Shown piece by piece: positions 1 to 9,667 of a DNA stretch of 57,004 bases. The first letter of the stretch is position 1, and every line of letters starts with the position of its first letter. The position numbers were made by a program, and so were the translations under genes. Below the pieces are notes generated by a model. The model saw only the letters and a program-made list of their open reading frames with translations, was not told where the DNA came from and searched no databases. Source of the stretch: Deltaproteobacteria bacterium UBA5205 (GTDB lineage Bacteria; Desulfobacterota; Syntrophorhabdia; Syntrophorhabdales; Syntrophorhabdaceae); assembly GCA_002412715.1 (NCBI GenBank), contig DHVP01000032.1, positions 1 to 57,004 of the forward strand, written 5' to 3'.

Positions 1-1
1 C

Positions 2-574
2 AACGAGATTATACTGGGGGAATCATTTGAACTTGTGGCCGGCCTTCGCGTATGGCTCACGGGTGGCCTCCTGACGGACTGCGTCCTGCTCGGAAAGTGG
101 GAAATACAGGTCCCCGAAGCGTGGACATTCAGGAACTTCCATACGAACGTGACGGCGGAGAACTGGAAGGCCTACGTCAAGAGAACCACGGCCCGTGCCG
201 CAAAGAAGCAGTTTGCCGGTGCGGTGACCAGGATAGAAGGGCAGGTAAACAGAGCGATCGGGAAAAAGATCGACGTGGCCGCTCAAAAGCTCGGAACGCT
301 GGCGATTAAATTGAACGTTGAAGAGAATTGGGTCAATACGGTTGCGAGCAGAATCGAAACAAACGCAAGCACGATCAAGGCCGTCGGGGAGCAGTTGAAG
401 ACGACAGGGTCGACCATGGAACAGATCGGAGACAAGATGAACCTGGCCGGCACGAAGATGGAGGAGAGCGGCATCGATATAAAGAACTCCGGTTCGAGCT
501 TAAAATCTGCCGGGGCAACGATAAAGGACTGCGGTCTTTCGACCACGATCGCAGGGGAGACCGTACAGGCATAA
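2..574 (+). CDS. C-terminal part of a probable VgrG-like type VI secretion protein (5' end outside window)
   Basis: The reading frame is open to the left edge, so this is the end of a longer gene; a GTG at 35 lies inside the frame and need not be the start. The first visible residues (NEIILGESFELVAGLRVW) read like the beta-helical tail of a VgrG spike. About 150 residues follow that are rich in repeated small polar residues with regular spacing (S-T-I-K-x-V-G, M-E-Q-I-G, M-E-E-S-G), as in the repetitive C-terminal extensions of VgrG proteins. The next gene starts 2 bases after the stop and encodes a DUF2169 protein, a family found with type VI secretion spikes and effectors. That context is the main support. 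It could also be another T6SS-associated phage-baseplate-like protein. No catalytic domain is visible in this fragment. Confidence 0.45.
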   Translation, partial: NEIILGESFELVAGLRVWLTGGLLTDCVLLGKWEIQVPEAWTFRNFHTNVTAENWKAYVKRTTARAAKKQFAGAVTRIEGQVNRAIGKKIDVAAQKLGTLAIKLNVEENWVNTVASRIETNASTIKAVGEQLKTTGSTMEQIGDKMNLAGTKMEESGIDIKNSGSSLKSAGATIKDCGLSTTIAGETVQA

Positions 575-575
575 T

Positions 576-3500
576 ATGAAGGTAATCAAGGAATCGGAGC
601 ACTGTCTTCTCCTCAACTACTTTGGTCTCGACAACCGATATTATCTCGCCGTGACGTCCATGACCTTTTTCGGGTTTACCGATCCGGGTAATCCACTCAA
701 GGAACAGGATATGTGGCCCTTCGTCCAGGGAGAGCTCGGTAAGGACGCCATCCTCGATATGGCCATGCCGAAACCGAAGGGAGAGTTGCTGGTCTGGGGG
801 AGATGCTTCGCGCCGGAGGGTAAGGTGCGGGGAGCATCACGCGTGAGCGTGAGGATCGGCCCCATAGAAAAGACCCTCTACGTGTTCGGGAACCGTTACT
901 GGAAAAGGAAGGCGGACATGGGCCTGGCGATAAGTGATCCCGAGCCTTTTGCCGAGATGCCCGTGACGTACAAGAGGGCATTCGGCGGCAGCGGGTTCGA
1001 CAGAAACCCCACGGGCAGGGGCGTGGCGTCGGTCCTTCTGCCATCGGGCGTCGAGGCGCATCCCCTGCCCAACATCGAAGACCCGGACCGCCTCGTCGGG
1101 TCCCTCTCCGACCGACCCGACCCGGCGGGCCTTGGCCCCCTCGATTATGCCTGGCCGCAAAGAGCCAGGAAGCTCGGCACCTACGACAAAAAGTGGTTTC
1201 AGGAGCGCTGGCCCTTTTATCCCGACGACATGAACTGGACCTATTTCAACGCAGCGCCCGAGGACCAGCAGATGGAGGAGTACTTTCAGGGGAGCGAGGT
1301 CTTTGTCGTCGCCGGCATGCACCCGAAAAAGCCGGTCTTGGAGTCCCGCTTGCCCGGTATACGTCACCGCTTCTTTATCAACCAACTCTCTGACGCGAAC
1401 AAACCCGACGGGGAGACGATCTTCAAGGAAGTGCTCACCCATATCGACACCGTCTGGCTTTTCCCCCACGCAGAGCGCGGAATCGTTGTTTCACGGGGGA
1501 CGGCGGAGATAAAGGATGACGAGGCTTTGGATGTCCCGCATCTTTATATTGTCAGCGAGGCAATGGCGGAAGAACCAGGCAGTATAGAAAAATACTACGA
1601 GCAGTTCAAAAAGCGCCTAGACCGCAAGATAGCGGTAGACATGAGCGCTCCCATGGAGGAGGCCAGAAAGAAGCTGGCCGGTGTGGCGGACATGCTAAAA
1701 GACCTCCCTCTTCAGATTAACGACGCCATAGCTCAAAACCTCGGCCGGGCGCCGAAGCCTGTCAGGACGCCGTCCGAAGTAGCCATGCAATCCATGGCGC
1801 TCATCGATCAGCAGAAACAGCTCCTTGCTGAAAGCGAAAAGAAGATACTGTCCATGAAGGCCGATTACGGGCACATGATGAAGATCGATACCAGCGGGTT
1901 TGCCATGGCGGCGAAGCGCCTCGATGAGGCGAAGGCGAAACTGGCGACGATACCGGGCAAAGTGGAGGCCATAAACCAGCAAAAGGCGGAGAACCTGCAG
2001 AAGATGAAGGAGCACTTCAAGAAGTCCTTCGGCAAAATGGATCTTTCGAAATTGAAGGAATCCGGCATCGATATCGACAGCATATTCGCGGCCTACCAGG
2101 AAGAACCGGGCAACCCCTGGCATGAATCAGGCATGCATTTCATCGAGCGCTGCCGCGATGAGTTGGGGAAAGACCCCGTTACTCTCGCCGTCCTTTCCGG
2201 TCTCGGTTTCAGGCGCTACACGCTGAAGAGGTCCTGGATAGGCATCAACAAGGAAGAGATACGCCTTGACAGGAACGCTTGGGGGTTGAAAACGCCAAAT
2301 AAAGGAACCGATGACCCTGATGCCCTTATCATCCCTGCCGGCCTCGTCATCCCCCGTTTTGACGGCGAGGCCCTCGAGAGGATCACTATCCGGCCTGTCT
2401 TCGGGCAACCCGGTACCGCCGTCACGTCGACCCACATATCGGTTGCCTGCATAGACTCAAGTCGCGACACCCTGGTGGAAGGTTCAAACGGGATCGCCAT
2501 GGCCCATGGGTCCGGCGAGGGGAAACCCTTCATACGCGTTGCAGACGAACTGGAGGCAATCCTCCTCCACCAGGAACTGGGAGACTTCTGCGCCGTCGCG
2601 GCAATGAAAGATCCGTCCATCAAAGCGGACAAAGAAACCGGTGGGGTCATACAAAAGGCGCCTCAATTCCTCGTTGTCTTCTATCCAGACTCGAAGGAGC
2701 CCGCTGACAGGGACGTTGAGCCTTGGAAAAAGCTCTGCCCCGAGGCTCAGTCGCTTACTCTTCCCCAGGGCAGGAACCTTTTCGAGGTCAAAAGGGGCGG
2801 GGCCGACATATGGCAGTGGGTGGCGGACGCACTGAAGCCAGGAATTGCACCTGCTGCCGAAACGAAACCGAAAGAGATAGATGTATCCGAGCCGGGGGCG
2901 GTTGCCGCCCTCATTCCCACCATAGATGTTCAGGCGCTGATCGGAAAGGTGAAGGATAAATTGACGGCGAAGATACAACCCAATCTGGACATCCTGAAGG
3001 CGAAGGAGAAAAACGGCCTCGATATACTTCGAAAAGAGTTTGCCAAACAAGGGATAAATCTCGACGAGGCCACGAAAAACACCGGGCCATCCATACTGGA
3101 GGAAAAAAACCCCTATTCTGCGGCACAGGACAAATACGCGCAGCATTTTGCCGGACTGCGGCAACAACTTACCGGGAAGGGCGTCATGAACGCCGATATC
3201 GACAAAAAGCTAGCCGAGGCCGAACAATCGAGCCAGAAGATTCTTTCAGAGTCGGCAAAACGATACGATGAAGGGACTACCCGTCTCGCGGTAGGACAGG
3301 CAAAGATAGAGGCCGGCCCGCCTGACTGGGCGAAGAAACTCATGGCCGGTGCAGGTATCGACCCCGATGACCCGTCGCCGCTCAAAGGGCTTACCCGCGA
3401 AGAGATCATTGAGCGGTATTCAAAAGGTATGAGCCTGTCAGGAAAGAACGTGGCGGGGGTTGACCTCTCCAACCTCGACCTGAAAGGGGTCGACCTCCGG

Positions 3501-4406
3501 CGGGCCAATCTTCAGAAAACGAACTTAAGCGGTTCAAACCTCGATGGTGCAGATCTGTCGCGGGCGATAGCCGGTGAGGCGGACTTCTCAAAGGCCTCCA
3601 TCAAGAACGCAATAATGGTCAAGGGCATATTCCAGAAGGCGAAATTCCCCGGGGCACACCTTTCTGGTTCCGACATGACTCAGGCCGTAATGTCTGAGGC
3701 AGACTTCACGAAAGCGGACATGACGGGCGCAGTCATCGTCAAAACCCTTCTCGAGAAGGCTGTACTTAAGGATGTCCGGGCTGTCGAAGCCTCGGCCTCC
3801 AAGGCCTATCTTCTTTCAGCGGACATCTCCGGTGCGGATTTCTCGGGGGCCGACCTCACAAAGGCGGTGTTTTTGAAGACAAAAGTGTACGGTGTCAATT
3901 TCTCCAAAAGCAAGGTACGCGAGGCCACCTTCATCGAGGCTAAGGGAGAAAAGGTCAACTTCTCCGGGGCCGACATGCACAATACGAGGATACTGCAAGG
4001 GTCGGTGATGACGGACAGCGATTTCACCAACACCAAGGCGGACCGTGTGAGCTGGATGAAATCCGACCTTTCGGGCAGCGATTTCAGGGGTTCATCGATC
4101 GAGCGGGGCCTTCTGCAGGAATGCGACCTCAGAGGAACGAACTTTTCCGGAGTCATGGCAAAACAGGCAAGGCTCACCAAGTCGAATATAAGTGACTCCA
4201 ATCTTAAAGAAATCAATCTCTTCCAGGGCTCCTTAAGGAAATCGAAACTGGTGAGGACCGACCTGAGCCGCGCAAACCTCTACGGGGCCGAGTTCTATCG
4301 TACCGGTGTGGGCGAGACGAAGCTTGACGAAGCCAACCTGAAGATGACGAAGCTCCACAACAGGGCCGACCTCCTGCCGGAGCCACCGAAGGAAAAGAAG
4401 AGATGA
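576..4406 (+). CDS. DUF2169 / pentapeptide-repeat protein, probably type VI secretion-associated
   Basis: A 1276-residue protein. Residues about 15-330 match the DUF2169 pattern (GELLVWGRCFAPEGK, then VSVRIGPIEKTLYVFG, MPVTYKRAFGG and NPTGRGV). A charged, probably coiled-coil stretch follows at about 330-510. Residues about 520-780 form a second globular part that I cannot name. Another helical stretch follows at about 800-940. About 950-1260 is a long run of A(D/N)LXX-type pentapeptide repeats that should fold as a right-handed quadrilateral beta helix. There is no signal peptide. DUF2169 proteins are known as accessory or adaptor factors linked to VgrG and effectors. The start ATG lies 2 bases after the upstream stop, implying translational coupling; the nearest purine-rich stretch (about 554-560) is rather far for a ribosome binding site. 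The exact role (loading adaptor, chaperone or effector carrier) cannot be read from sequence. Confidence 0.8.
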   Translation: MKVIKESEHCLLLNYFGLDNRYYLAVTSMTFFGFTDPGNPLKEQDMWPFVQGELGKDAILDMAMPKPKGELLVWGRCFAPEGKVRGASRVSVRIGPIEKTLYVFGNRYWKRKADMGLAISDPEPFAEMPVTYKRAFGGSGFDRNPTGRGVASVLLPSGVEAHPLPNIEDPDRLVGSLSDRPDPAGLGPLDYAWPQRARKLGTYDKKWFQERWPFYPDDMNWTYFNAAPEDQQMEEYFQGSEVFVVAGMHPKKPVLESRLPGIRHRFFINQLSDANKPDGETIFKEVLTHIDTVWLFPHAERGIVVSRGTAEIKDDEALDVPHLYIVSEAMAEEPGSIEKYYEQFKKRLDRKIAVDMSAPMEEARKKLAGVADMLKDLPLQINDAIAQNLGRAPKPVRTPSEVAMQSMALIDQQKQLLAESEKKILSMKADYGHMMKIDTSGFAMAAKRLDEAKAKLATIPGKVEAINQQKAENLQKMKEHFKKSFGKMDLSKLKESGIDIDSIFAAYQEEPGNPWHESGMHFIERCRDELGKDPVTLAVLSGLGFRRYTLKRSWIGINKEEIRLDRNAWGLKTPNKGTDDPDALIIPAGLVIPRFDGEALERITIRPVFGQPGTAVTSTHISVACIDSSRDTLVEGSNGIAMAHGSGEGKPFIRVADELEAILLHQELGDFCAVAAMKDPSIKADKETGGVIQKAPQFLVVFYPDSKEPADRDVEPWKKLCPEAQSLTLPQGRNLFEVKRGGADIWQWVADALKPGIAPAAETKPKEIDVSEPGAVAALIPTIDVQALIGKVKDKLTAKIQPNLDILKAKEKNGLDILRKEFAKQGINLDEATKNTGPSILEEKNPYSAAQDKYAQHFAGLRQQLTGKGVMNADIDKKLAEAEQSSQKILSESAKRYDEGTTRLAVGQAKIEAGPPDWAKKLMAGAGIDPDDPSPLKGLTREEIIERYSKGMSLSGKNVAGVDLSNLDLKGVDLRRANLQKTNLSGSNLDGADLSRAIAGEADFSKASIKNAIMVKGIFQKAKFPGAHLSGSDMTQAVMSEADFTKADMTGAVIVKTLLEKAVLKDVRAVEASASKAYLLSADISGADFSGADLTKAVFLKTKVYGVNFSKSKVREATFIEAKGEKVNFSGADMHNTRILQGSVMTDSDFTNTKADRVSWMKSDLSGSDFRGSSIERGLLQECDLRGTNFSGVMAKQARLTKSNISDSNLKEINLFQGSLRKSKLVRTDLSRANLYGAEFYRTGVGETKLDEANLKMTKLHNRADLLPEPPKEKKR

Positions 4407-4456
4407 CGAAGGATCCTTAAATTGCACTCGTAAAGTCTTGCCTCCTCAACTGTAAC

Positions 4457-4488
4457 CTATTTTGCAACTAATGACCCCTCTCAAATAC
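4457..4488 (+). repeat. 32-base repeat, copy A (similar to 11093-11124)
   Basis: Begins CTATTTTGCAACTAATGA and matches the segment at 11093-11124 at 26 of 32 positions without gaps, counted by hand. Both copies lie in non-coding, AT-richer DNA. They may be remnants of the ends of one insertion-sequence type. No transposase gene is nearby. Confidence 0.35.
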
Positions 4489-4617
4489 CTCGCATAATCC
4501 AACATAATCCAAACATCGAGACACTTAACAAACCTTTGATATTACTCATAATCACCTGATATTACGAGACATTTGCAGACCAGCTGTCTTGAACTTAGGA
4601 TCCAGCGGGTAACACCA

Positions 4618-4639
4618 GGTTCAAGTCCCCTCTCTCGCA
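4618..4639 (+). other. tRNA 3'-end fragment (possible old attachment site)
   Basis: GGTTCAAGTCCC followed by TCTCTCGCA reads as a T-loop (TTCAAGT) and the 3' acceptor strand of a tRNA. The 70 bases upstream contain no matching 5' acceptor strand (GCGAGAG would be expected) and the T-stem does not close, so this is not a whole tRNA. Integrases commonly leave such 3' tRNA pieces at the far end of an integrated island. No integrase is left in the window. Confidence 0.3.
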
Positions 4640-4916
4640 TTTAAGATTTCAATGACTTACGGCTTTTATTCATAACCTTAACTCTTTCGTCTTCCGACCA
4701 TTGTAACCAAATTGTAACTGTCGGCGATCGCAGTGTTTTCGCTCTTCATGAACCTGAAACACTTCCAGCTGCAATTCTGCAATCCTCATCATTCACCCCT
4801 TCTTGCCTTTGGCGGAATATTGAGCCGTAGAATCCCTTTCCTAATTTCCCTAAAAGAAGACCTGAAGGAATAAGATTGGGTAACCCCGTGCTTGAAAACA
4901 GTGGTAGCGCTCATGG

Positions 4917-6575
4917 TCAAAACGACAGGCCAAAAGCCGCCGTGGCAATCCAACCCGCCGTGCCGGAGATAAGAGCATAGAATAGAGAGATAGGGAGGTT
5001 GATCCTGATGACGAGGCCCTCCTTCCCAAGAAGCCCGACCGTGGTCAGGACTGCCACCACATTATGGATACATATCATATTGCCTGCGCCGCCGCCCACC
5101 GCCTGCAGGGCCAGGATAGGAGCCACGGGCAAGCCGACCTGACCGGCCGTGCTCACCTGGAAGGCGCCAAACATGATGTTCGATACCGTATTGCTTCCCG
5201 ATATAAAGGAGCCGAGGACCCCGACAAGGGGTGCGACAAGGTACCAGACCCTGCCTGCCGCGCCGGCCGCCGCCTGCGCCATCACAAGCAGCATGGAATC
5301 CTGTGCCGAGGCATGTCCGGAGTTCATCATCACATAGACCATACCCAGGGCGAAAAAAAGCGCAATTGCGGCCGGCGCGACCATCTGCACAGTTTCACGC
5401 ACGGCCTCGATTGCTTCCCGCCGGCCGATGCCGTGCATCAAGGGCACCAAAAGAGCCACGGGAAGGAACGGAAGGATTCCGGGATTATAGAGCGGTTGAA
5501 TTCCCTCGCTCATACCCGTTCCGAGAATATTATGCCAGGTGAACGAGACTGACTGCAGGAGCGATGTCAACCCGAAAAACGGCAGTCGGGTGAAAATAAG
5601 TATAATACCCACGATGGCATACGGCAGCCAGGCCCTTGACCGGCTCAATTGCCTCCGCTCAACGATAGCACCATGGCCCGCTTCCACCTCTCCCTCCCAT
5701 TCTGCAGGCCATTTGTCATGTGCAGGAAAGTCCCATGTTCTTTTCGGAGCCAAAAAACCCCGCCTGAGGGTAAAAAGAAAGATGCCGAAGGCAACGAGCG
5801 ATCCGAGGAGAGAAGGTAGTTCATAACTGACGAACACGGCAATAAGAGCCTGCGAAACCGTATAAACAAAGCCGGCAAATAATGCTGCGGGGAAGATCTT
5901 GAGACCCTCCCGAAACGAACCGGAGGTAATTCTGGTCATGACGCTTACCATGATGAGGGGAATAAAGATCCCCGCCGCCAAATGATAAATGGCTGCGAGG
6001 GACCCGACAGTCCCGAGCAGTTCGGCAAAATTTATCCCAGGCGGCAGGCCGGCCATGTTCCTTAACGGTTCAAAGCCTCCCCAGATCGGCACCCCCACTG
6101 CCCCGAATGTAACGGCTGTGCTGTCGCCTATAAGTGTGCATATGACGGCCACGAGAGGGGGGAACCCCAGACCGACCAGGAGTGGTGCCGCTACAGCCGC
6201 GGGAGTTCCGAAACCGGCGGCCCCTTCCATAAACGAGACCATAAACCAGGCTATCATGATCGCCTGCATTCTCCGGTCTTCTGAAATAGATGCTATTGAA
6301 GCGGAGATAGCCTCGAGGGCGCCGCTTTTCTTGAGCATCTGGAGTATCATAAGAGCGCCCAGTATAATGAGAAGGATGTCCAGGGTATTTATTACGCCGG
6401 CAATAGTGGATGCTGCGACCCACCGGACGGGCATCTTCCACCAAAAAGAGGCGATCAGGACGGAAGCTGTCCACCCAACCGGCATTGCCCATTTTGCCGG
6501 CCAGGAACGGAAGACCATGAGTAAACCGACGATAGCTATGGGAAGGGCTGCCAGAGCAGCCAAGGGCCAGTCCAT
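4917..6575 (-). CDS. lldP: L-lactate permease (LctP/LldP family)
   Basis: A 552-residue, very hydrophobic protein with about 12-14 membrane segments, the normal size for lactate permease. Conserved family stretches include EGAAGFGTPAAVAAPLL (about 117-133) and SGSNTVSNIMFGAFQ towards the C-terminus. It should carry lactate (or glycolate) with protons across the inner membrane. It lies 64 bases downstream of phosphoenolpyruvate synthase on the same strand and is probably co-transcribed. Together they fit growth on lactate: uptake, oxidation to pyruvate by an enzyme encoded elsewhere, then pyruvate to PEP for gluconeogenesis. No lactate dehydrogenase (LldEFG type) is adjacent; the FAD/Fe-S protein at 45.2 kb is a distant candidate. 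Confidence 0.93.
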   Translation of the reverse strand: MDWPLAALAALPIAIVGLLMVFRSWPAKWAMPVGWTASVLIASFWWKMPVRWVAASTIAGVINTLDILLIILGALMILQMLKKSGALEAISASIASISEDRRMQAIMIAWFMVSFMEGAAGFGTPAAVAAPLLVGLGFPPLVAVICTLIGDSTAVTFGAVGVPIWGGFEPLRNMAGLPPGINFAELLGTVGSLAAIYHLAAGIFIPLIMVSVMTRITSGSFREGLKIFPAALFAGFVYTVSQALIAVFVSYELPSLLGSLVAFGIFLFTLRRGFLAPKRTWDFPAHDKWPAEWEGEVEAGHGAIVERRQLSRSRAWLPYAIVGIILIFTRLPFFGLTSLLQSVSFTWHNILGTGMSEGIQPLYNPGILPFLPVALLVPLMHGIGRREAIEAVRETVQMVAPAAIALFFALGMVYVMMNSGHASAQDSMLLVMAQAAAGAAGRVWYLVAPLVGVLGSFISGSNTVSNIMFGAFQVSTAGQVGLPVAPILALQAVGGGAGNMICIHNVVAVLTTVGLLGKEGLVIRINLPISLFYALISGTAGWIATAAFGLSF

Positions 6576-6639
6576 GTCCGTTGTTCCCTTAAATGCCTTT
6601 AGGCTCCTTTATGGCTGAGGTCGACTTTCTGTGGTTTCA

Positions 6640-9060
6640 TTATCCCTTTCCGGACTTCTTTCTTTTTGAAGCTTCGCGTTTTGCTTCGGCCTCGGCAACC
6701 TTTTCAAGTACAGTCAGAACGCTGTCCGGGTTCACGGAAATTGAATCGATACCAGCCTGTACCAGGAAAGCAGCGAAATCGGGGTGGTCGCTGGGCGCCT
6801 GGCCGCAAAGACCCACCTTCCGGTTTTTTCTGTGTGCCGCTTCGATGAGGTCCGTTATCGCTTTTTTGACTGCATCATTTCGTTCATCAAAAAGATAAGA
6901 AAGCTCCTCAGAATCACGGTCAACACCGAGTATCAGCTGGGTCAGATCGTTGGAACCTATTGAAAAGCCGTCGAAGAAATCGGCAAAGACCTCGGCCAGA
7001 ATGATATTGGACGGTATTTCGGCCATAACGTAGATCTCAAGGCCGCCCTCCCCTCGCTTAAGACCATTCTTCTCCAGTTCGGAGATCACTTTTCCAGCTT
7101 CCTCCGGCGTCCTGCAGAAAGGTATCATGATGATCACGTTCGTCAACCCCATGTCTTCGCGCACCTTCTTGAGCGCACGGCATTCGAGGGCAAAGCCCTG
7201 GCGATAGCGGTCGCTGTAGTACCGGGATGCCCCACGAAATCCGAGCATAGGGTTCTCTTCGTCCGGCTCGAAGTTCTTGCCTCCGATCAAGCCTGCGTAC
7301 TCGTTGGTCTTGAAATCGCTCAAACGAACGATGACCGGGTCGGGGTAGCGTGAAGCTCCTATCTTCCCGATGCCCGACGCGAGTTGGTCGACGAAGTATT
7401 CACATTTGTCCTCATATCCCCTGGCGAGAACCTGTATCTGCCGCCTCACATCACTATCATTGATTTCTTCGAAGCGGACCAGGGCCATCGGGTGGATCTT
7501 TATCACATTATTAATAATAAACTCTATCCGCGCGAGCCCGATCCCTTTTACCGGAAGCTGCCACCACTTAAACGCGGCGGCAGGACTCGCAATATTCATC
7601 ATCACATGTGTTTGCGTTTCAGGCATATCTTTCAGGTTTATGTCCGAAGCTTCGAATTTTAGTCTTCCTTCATAGATGATCCCTTCGTCACCTTCCGCAC
7701 ACGAGAGTGTTATCTCCTGATCGTTCCTCAGGGTTTGCGTCGCATTGCCCGTTCCCACAACTGCCGGTATCCCGAGTTCCCGGCTGACTATGGCTGCATG
7801 TGATGTACGCCCGCCGTGCTCGGTTATGATGCCTGAAGCTCGCTTCATTATGGGTTCCCAGTCGGGGTCGGTTGTACCCGTCACAAGGATGGCGTCGTCC
7901 TTGAAACTATTCCTTTCCTCGGCACTTTTGATAACCTGCGCCCGTCCGGCGGCAATTGCCTGCCCGATGCTTAAGCCCTTAAGAAGGACCTTCCCTTTTT
8001 CTTTCAACCGGTAGGTTTTCAGGGATGTCGGCTTCTTGCGTGACTGGACCGTCTCGGGCCGCGCCTGTACAATAAAAAGTTCTCCGGTCTCACCGTCTTT
8101 TGCCCACTCGATATCCATGGGCGTGCCATAATGCCGCTCGATAACACACGACCATTTGGCAAGGTCGAGCACCTCGTTATCTTCGAGAGAGTACGAGTTC
8201 CGCTCCTCGCCTGATGTCTGTGCATCCCGCGTAGCGGCCGTCCCGCCCCGGGCGTACACAACCTTTTTTTTCTTGCTGCCCAGGGAACGGCCGATAATAG
8301 GAATATGTCCCTCCTTTTCCAGCAAGGGCTTGAACACCACGAACTCATCGGGATTGACCTGCCCTTTTACAACACTTTCACCAAGCCCCCACGAAGAATC
8401 GATCACGACCACATTCCTGAAACCGGTCTCCGGGTCAAGGGTGAAGGCTACACCGGCGGATGCCTTATCCGCTCTCACCATCTTCTGGACACCCACCGAT
8501 AGTGCGATCTTCATATGCTCGAAACCCTGGTCTATCCTGTAGTTGATCGCCCGGTCGGTAAAAAGGGATGCGAAGCATCTTTTGCAGGCATCGAGAAGCG
8601 ACCGCAGGCCAACGATGTTGAGAAAGCTCTCCTGCTGGCCTGCAAAGCTGGCCTCCGGCAGGTCTTCGGCGGTGGCGCTGCTTCTCACCGCAACCGCAAC
8701 GTTTTTATCACCGTACCGCCGCCCGAGTTCTTCGTAAGCCTCCCCGATGGCGCGAGAGAGGTCGCCGGGAAATTCTGATCCAAGCATAAGTTCCCTTATT
8801 ATTTCTCCAACCTCATGGAGGGGCCTGGCAGCATTTCTCAGATCGTCAAGTTGCTTCTCGATCTTCTCATTGAGCCGGTTCTCTTTCAGGAAGGTCCGAT
8901 AGGCTTCAGCCGTTGTGGCAAAGCCGTCCGGCACCCTGATGCCTTTATCTTTGAGCTTCCCTATCATTTCACCCAGAGATGCATTCTTCCCTCCGACTCT
9001 CGCAACGTCTCCCGAACCGACTTCTTCAAACCAGAGTACCTGCTCCATCGCGGTTTTCAT
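6640..9060 (-). CDS. ppsA: Phosphoenolpyruvate synthase (pyruvate, water dikinase)
   Basis: An 806-residue cytosolic enzyme converting pyruvate + ATP + water to PEP + AMP + phosphate. The N-terminal ATP-grasp-like domain (about 1-345) has the expected GGKNASLGEMI and RSSATAEDLPEASFAGQQ stretches. The swivelling phosphohistidine domain has GGRTSHAAI with the catalytic His at residue 421, the same number as in E. coli PpsA. The C-terminal PEP-binding barrel ends with the active-site Cys in CGQAPSD and SISVNPDSV. The ATG is preceded at 5 bases by GGAGG. A short Lys-rich tail (EASKRKKSGKG) follows the barrel. It precedes lldP on the same strand, consistent with a lactate-to-gluconeogenesis unit. 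Confidence 0.96.
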   Translation of the reverse strand: MKTAMEQVLWFEEVGSGDVARVGGKNASLGEMIGKLKDKGIRVPDGFATTAEAYRTFLKENRLNEKIEKQLDDLRNAARPLHEVGEIIRELMLGSEFPGDLSRAIGEAYEELGRRYGDKNVAVAVRSSATAEDLPEASFAGQQESFLNIVGLRSLLDACKRCFASLFTDRAINYRIDQGFEHMKIALSVGVQKMVRADKASAGVAFTLDPETGFRNVVVIDSSWGLGESVVKGQVNPDEFVVFKPLLEKEGHIPIIGRSLGSKKKKVVYARGGTAATRDAQTSGEERNSYSLEDNEVLDLAKWSCVIERHYGTPMDIEWAKDGETGELFIVQARPETVQSRKKPTSLKTYRLKEKGKVLLKGLSIGQAIAAGRAQVIKSAEERNSFKDDAILVTGTTDPDWEPIMKRASGIITEHGGRTSHAAIVSRELGIPAVVGTGNATQTLRNDQEITLSCAEGDEGIIYEGRLKFEASDINLKDMPETQTHVMMNIASPAAAFKWWQLPVKGIGLARIEFIINNVIKIHPMALVRFEEINDSDVRRQIQVLARGYEDKCEYFVDQLASGIGKIGASRYPDPVIVRLSDFKTNEYAGLIGGKNFEPDEENPMLGFRGASRYYSDRYRQGFALECRALKKVREDMGLTNVIIMIPFCRTPEEAGKVISELEKNGLKRGEGGLEIYVMAEIPSNIILAEVFADFFDGFSIGSNDLTQLILGVDRDSEELSYLFDERNDAVKKAITDLIEAAHRKNRKVGLCGQAPSDHPDFAAFLVQAGIDSISVNPDSVLTVLEKVAEAEAKREASKRKKSGKG

Positions 9061-9667
9061 GTATCCTCCCTCATGCTCGCCGTTCCCCGCTATTCGCAGG
9101 CCGGCCGGATTCGTCCTATTTTCATAATTCCTTCAATTCGCGTTTAGCCCCGCCTCAAGGTGCTTCTGCATATCCTCTGTTTTTCGTGAATATTCCCGTG
9201 CATTCAAAAACTACATCGATGCCGAGATCTTTCCAGGGTATTCGTGAAGGGTCTTTTTTTCGGCATCCGCCCCGTACTCCTGGTTACTTTCGATGATGCA
9301 TGACGATCTTATTCGAATATATAGCTGAAAAGGATTTAGTCAACTTCGACATCACCATCGAGGATGGAAGCCCAACTGAAGGAACGTAATCGATGGCGTG
9401 TTAAGTTAGCTGCTGCAGCAGGCGATAATGATAAACCGGGTAACCGGTATTTAACGGAGAAACACGACCGCGCCGAAGCGGGGGCACGTTTTAAACATTC
9501 ACGGAAGTTCCGAAGCACGATCAGAGTATAAATGATCAATTCCGACTTTCAGTCCACCGGCGCCCCCGGAGAGAACCCGTATGCCGGCCCGGTTGAAAAG
9601 TCCGATGGAGAGCCTTAGGTTTGTAGAATAAATTATAAGGCTCATTAATCTAGGAGGTACGAGCACA
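9061..9667. other. Divergent intergenic region between ppsA and the MscS gene
   Basis: About 600 bases without a credible gene on either strand; open frames here lack ribosome binding sites and protein-like composition. It must hold the promoters for the minus-strand ppsA-lldP unit and the plus-strand MscS gene. I could not pick out a convincing sigma70 or sigma54 pair for either. AGGAGGT at about 9651-9657 is the ribosome binding site of the MscS gene. Confidence 0.5.

Larger units (their letters stand above)
4407..4916. other. Non-coding gap of 510 bases with mobile-element-like scraps
   Basis: No credible gene on either strand. The base composition is clearly more AT-rich than the flanking genes. 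It holds a tRNA 3'-end-like fragment at 4618-4639 and a 32-base segment (4457-4488) resembling one at 11093-11124. A short direct repeat TTGTAAC occurs twice around 4704-4719. It separates a plus-strand type VI region from the minus-strand lactate/PEP genes, so it also contains both 3' ends. I see no clear stem-loop terminator for either. Confidence 0.5.

Noticed and set aside
837..1469. Minus-strand open frame inside the DUF2169 gene
   Set aside because: Antisense shadow; composition not protein-like, while the plus frame matches DUF2169.
4560..4640. A complete tRNA gene
   Set aside because: Only the T-loop and 3' acceptor strand are present; no 5' acceptor strand, D-arm or anticodon arm can be folded.
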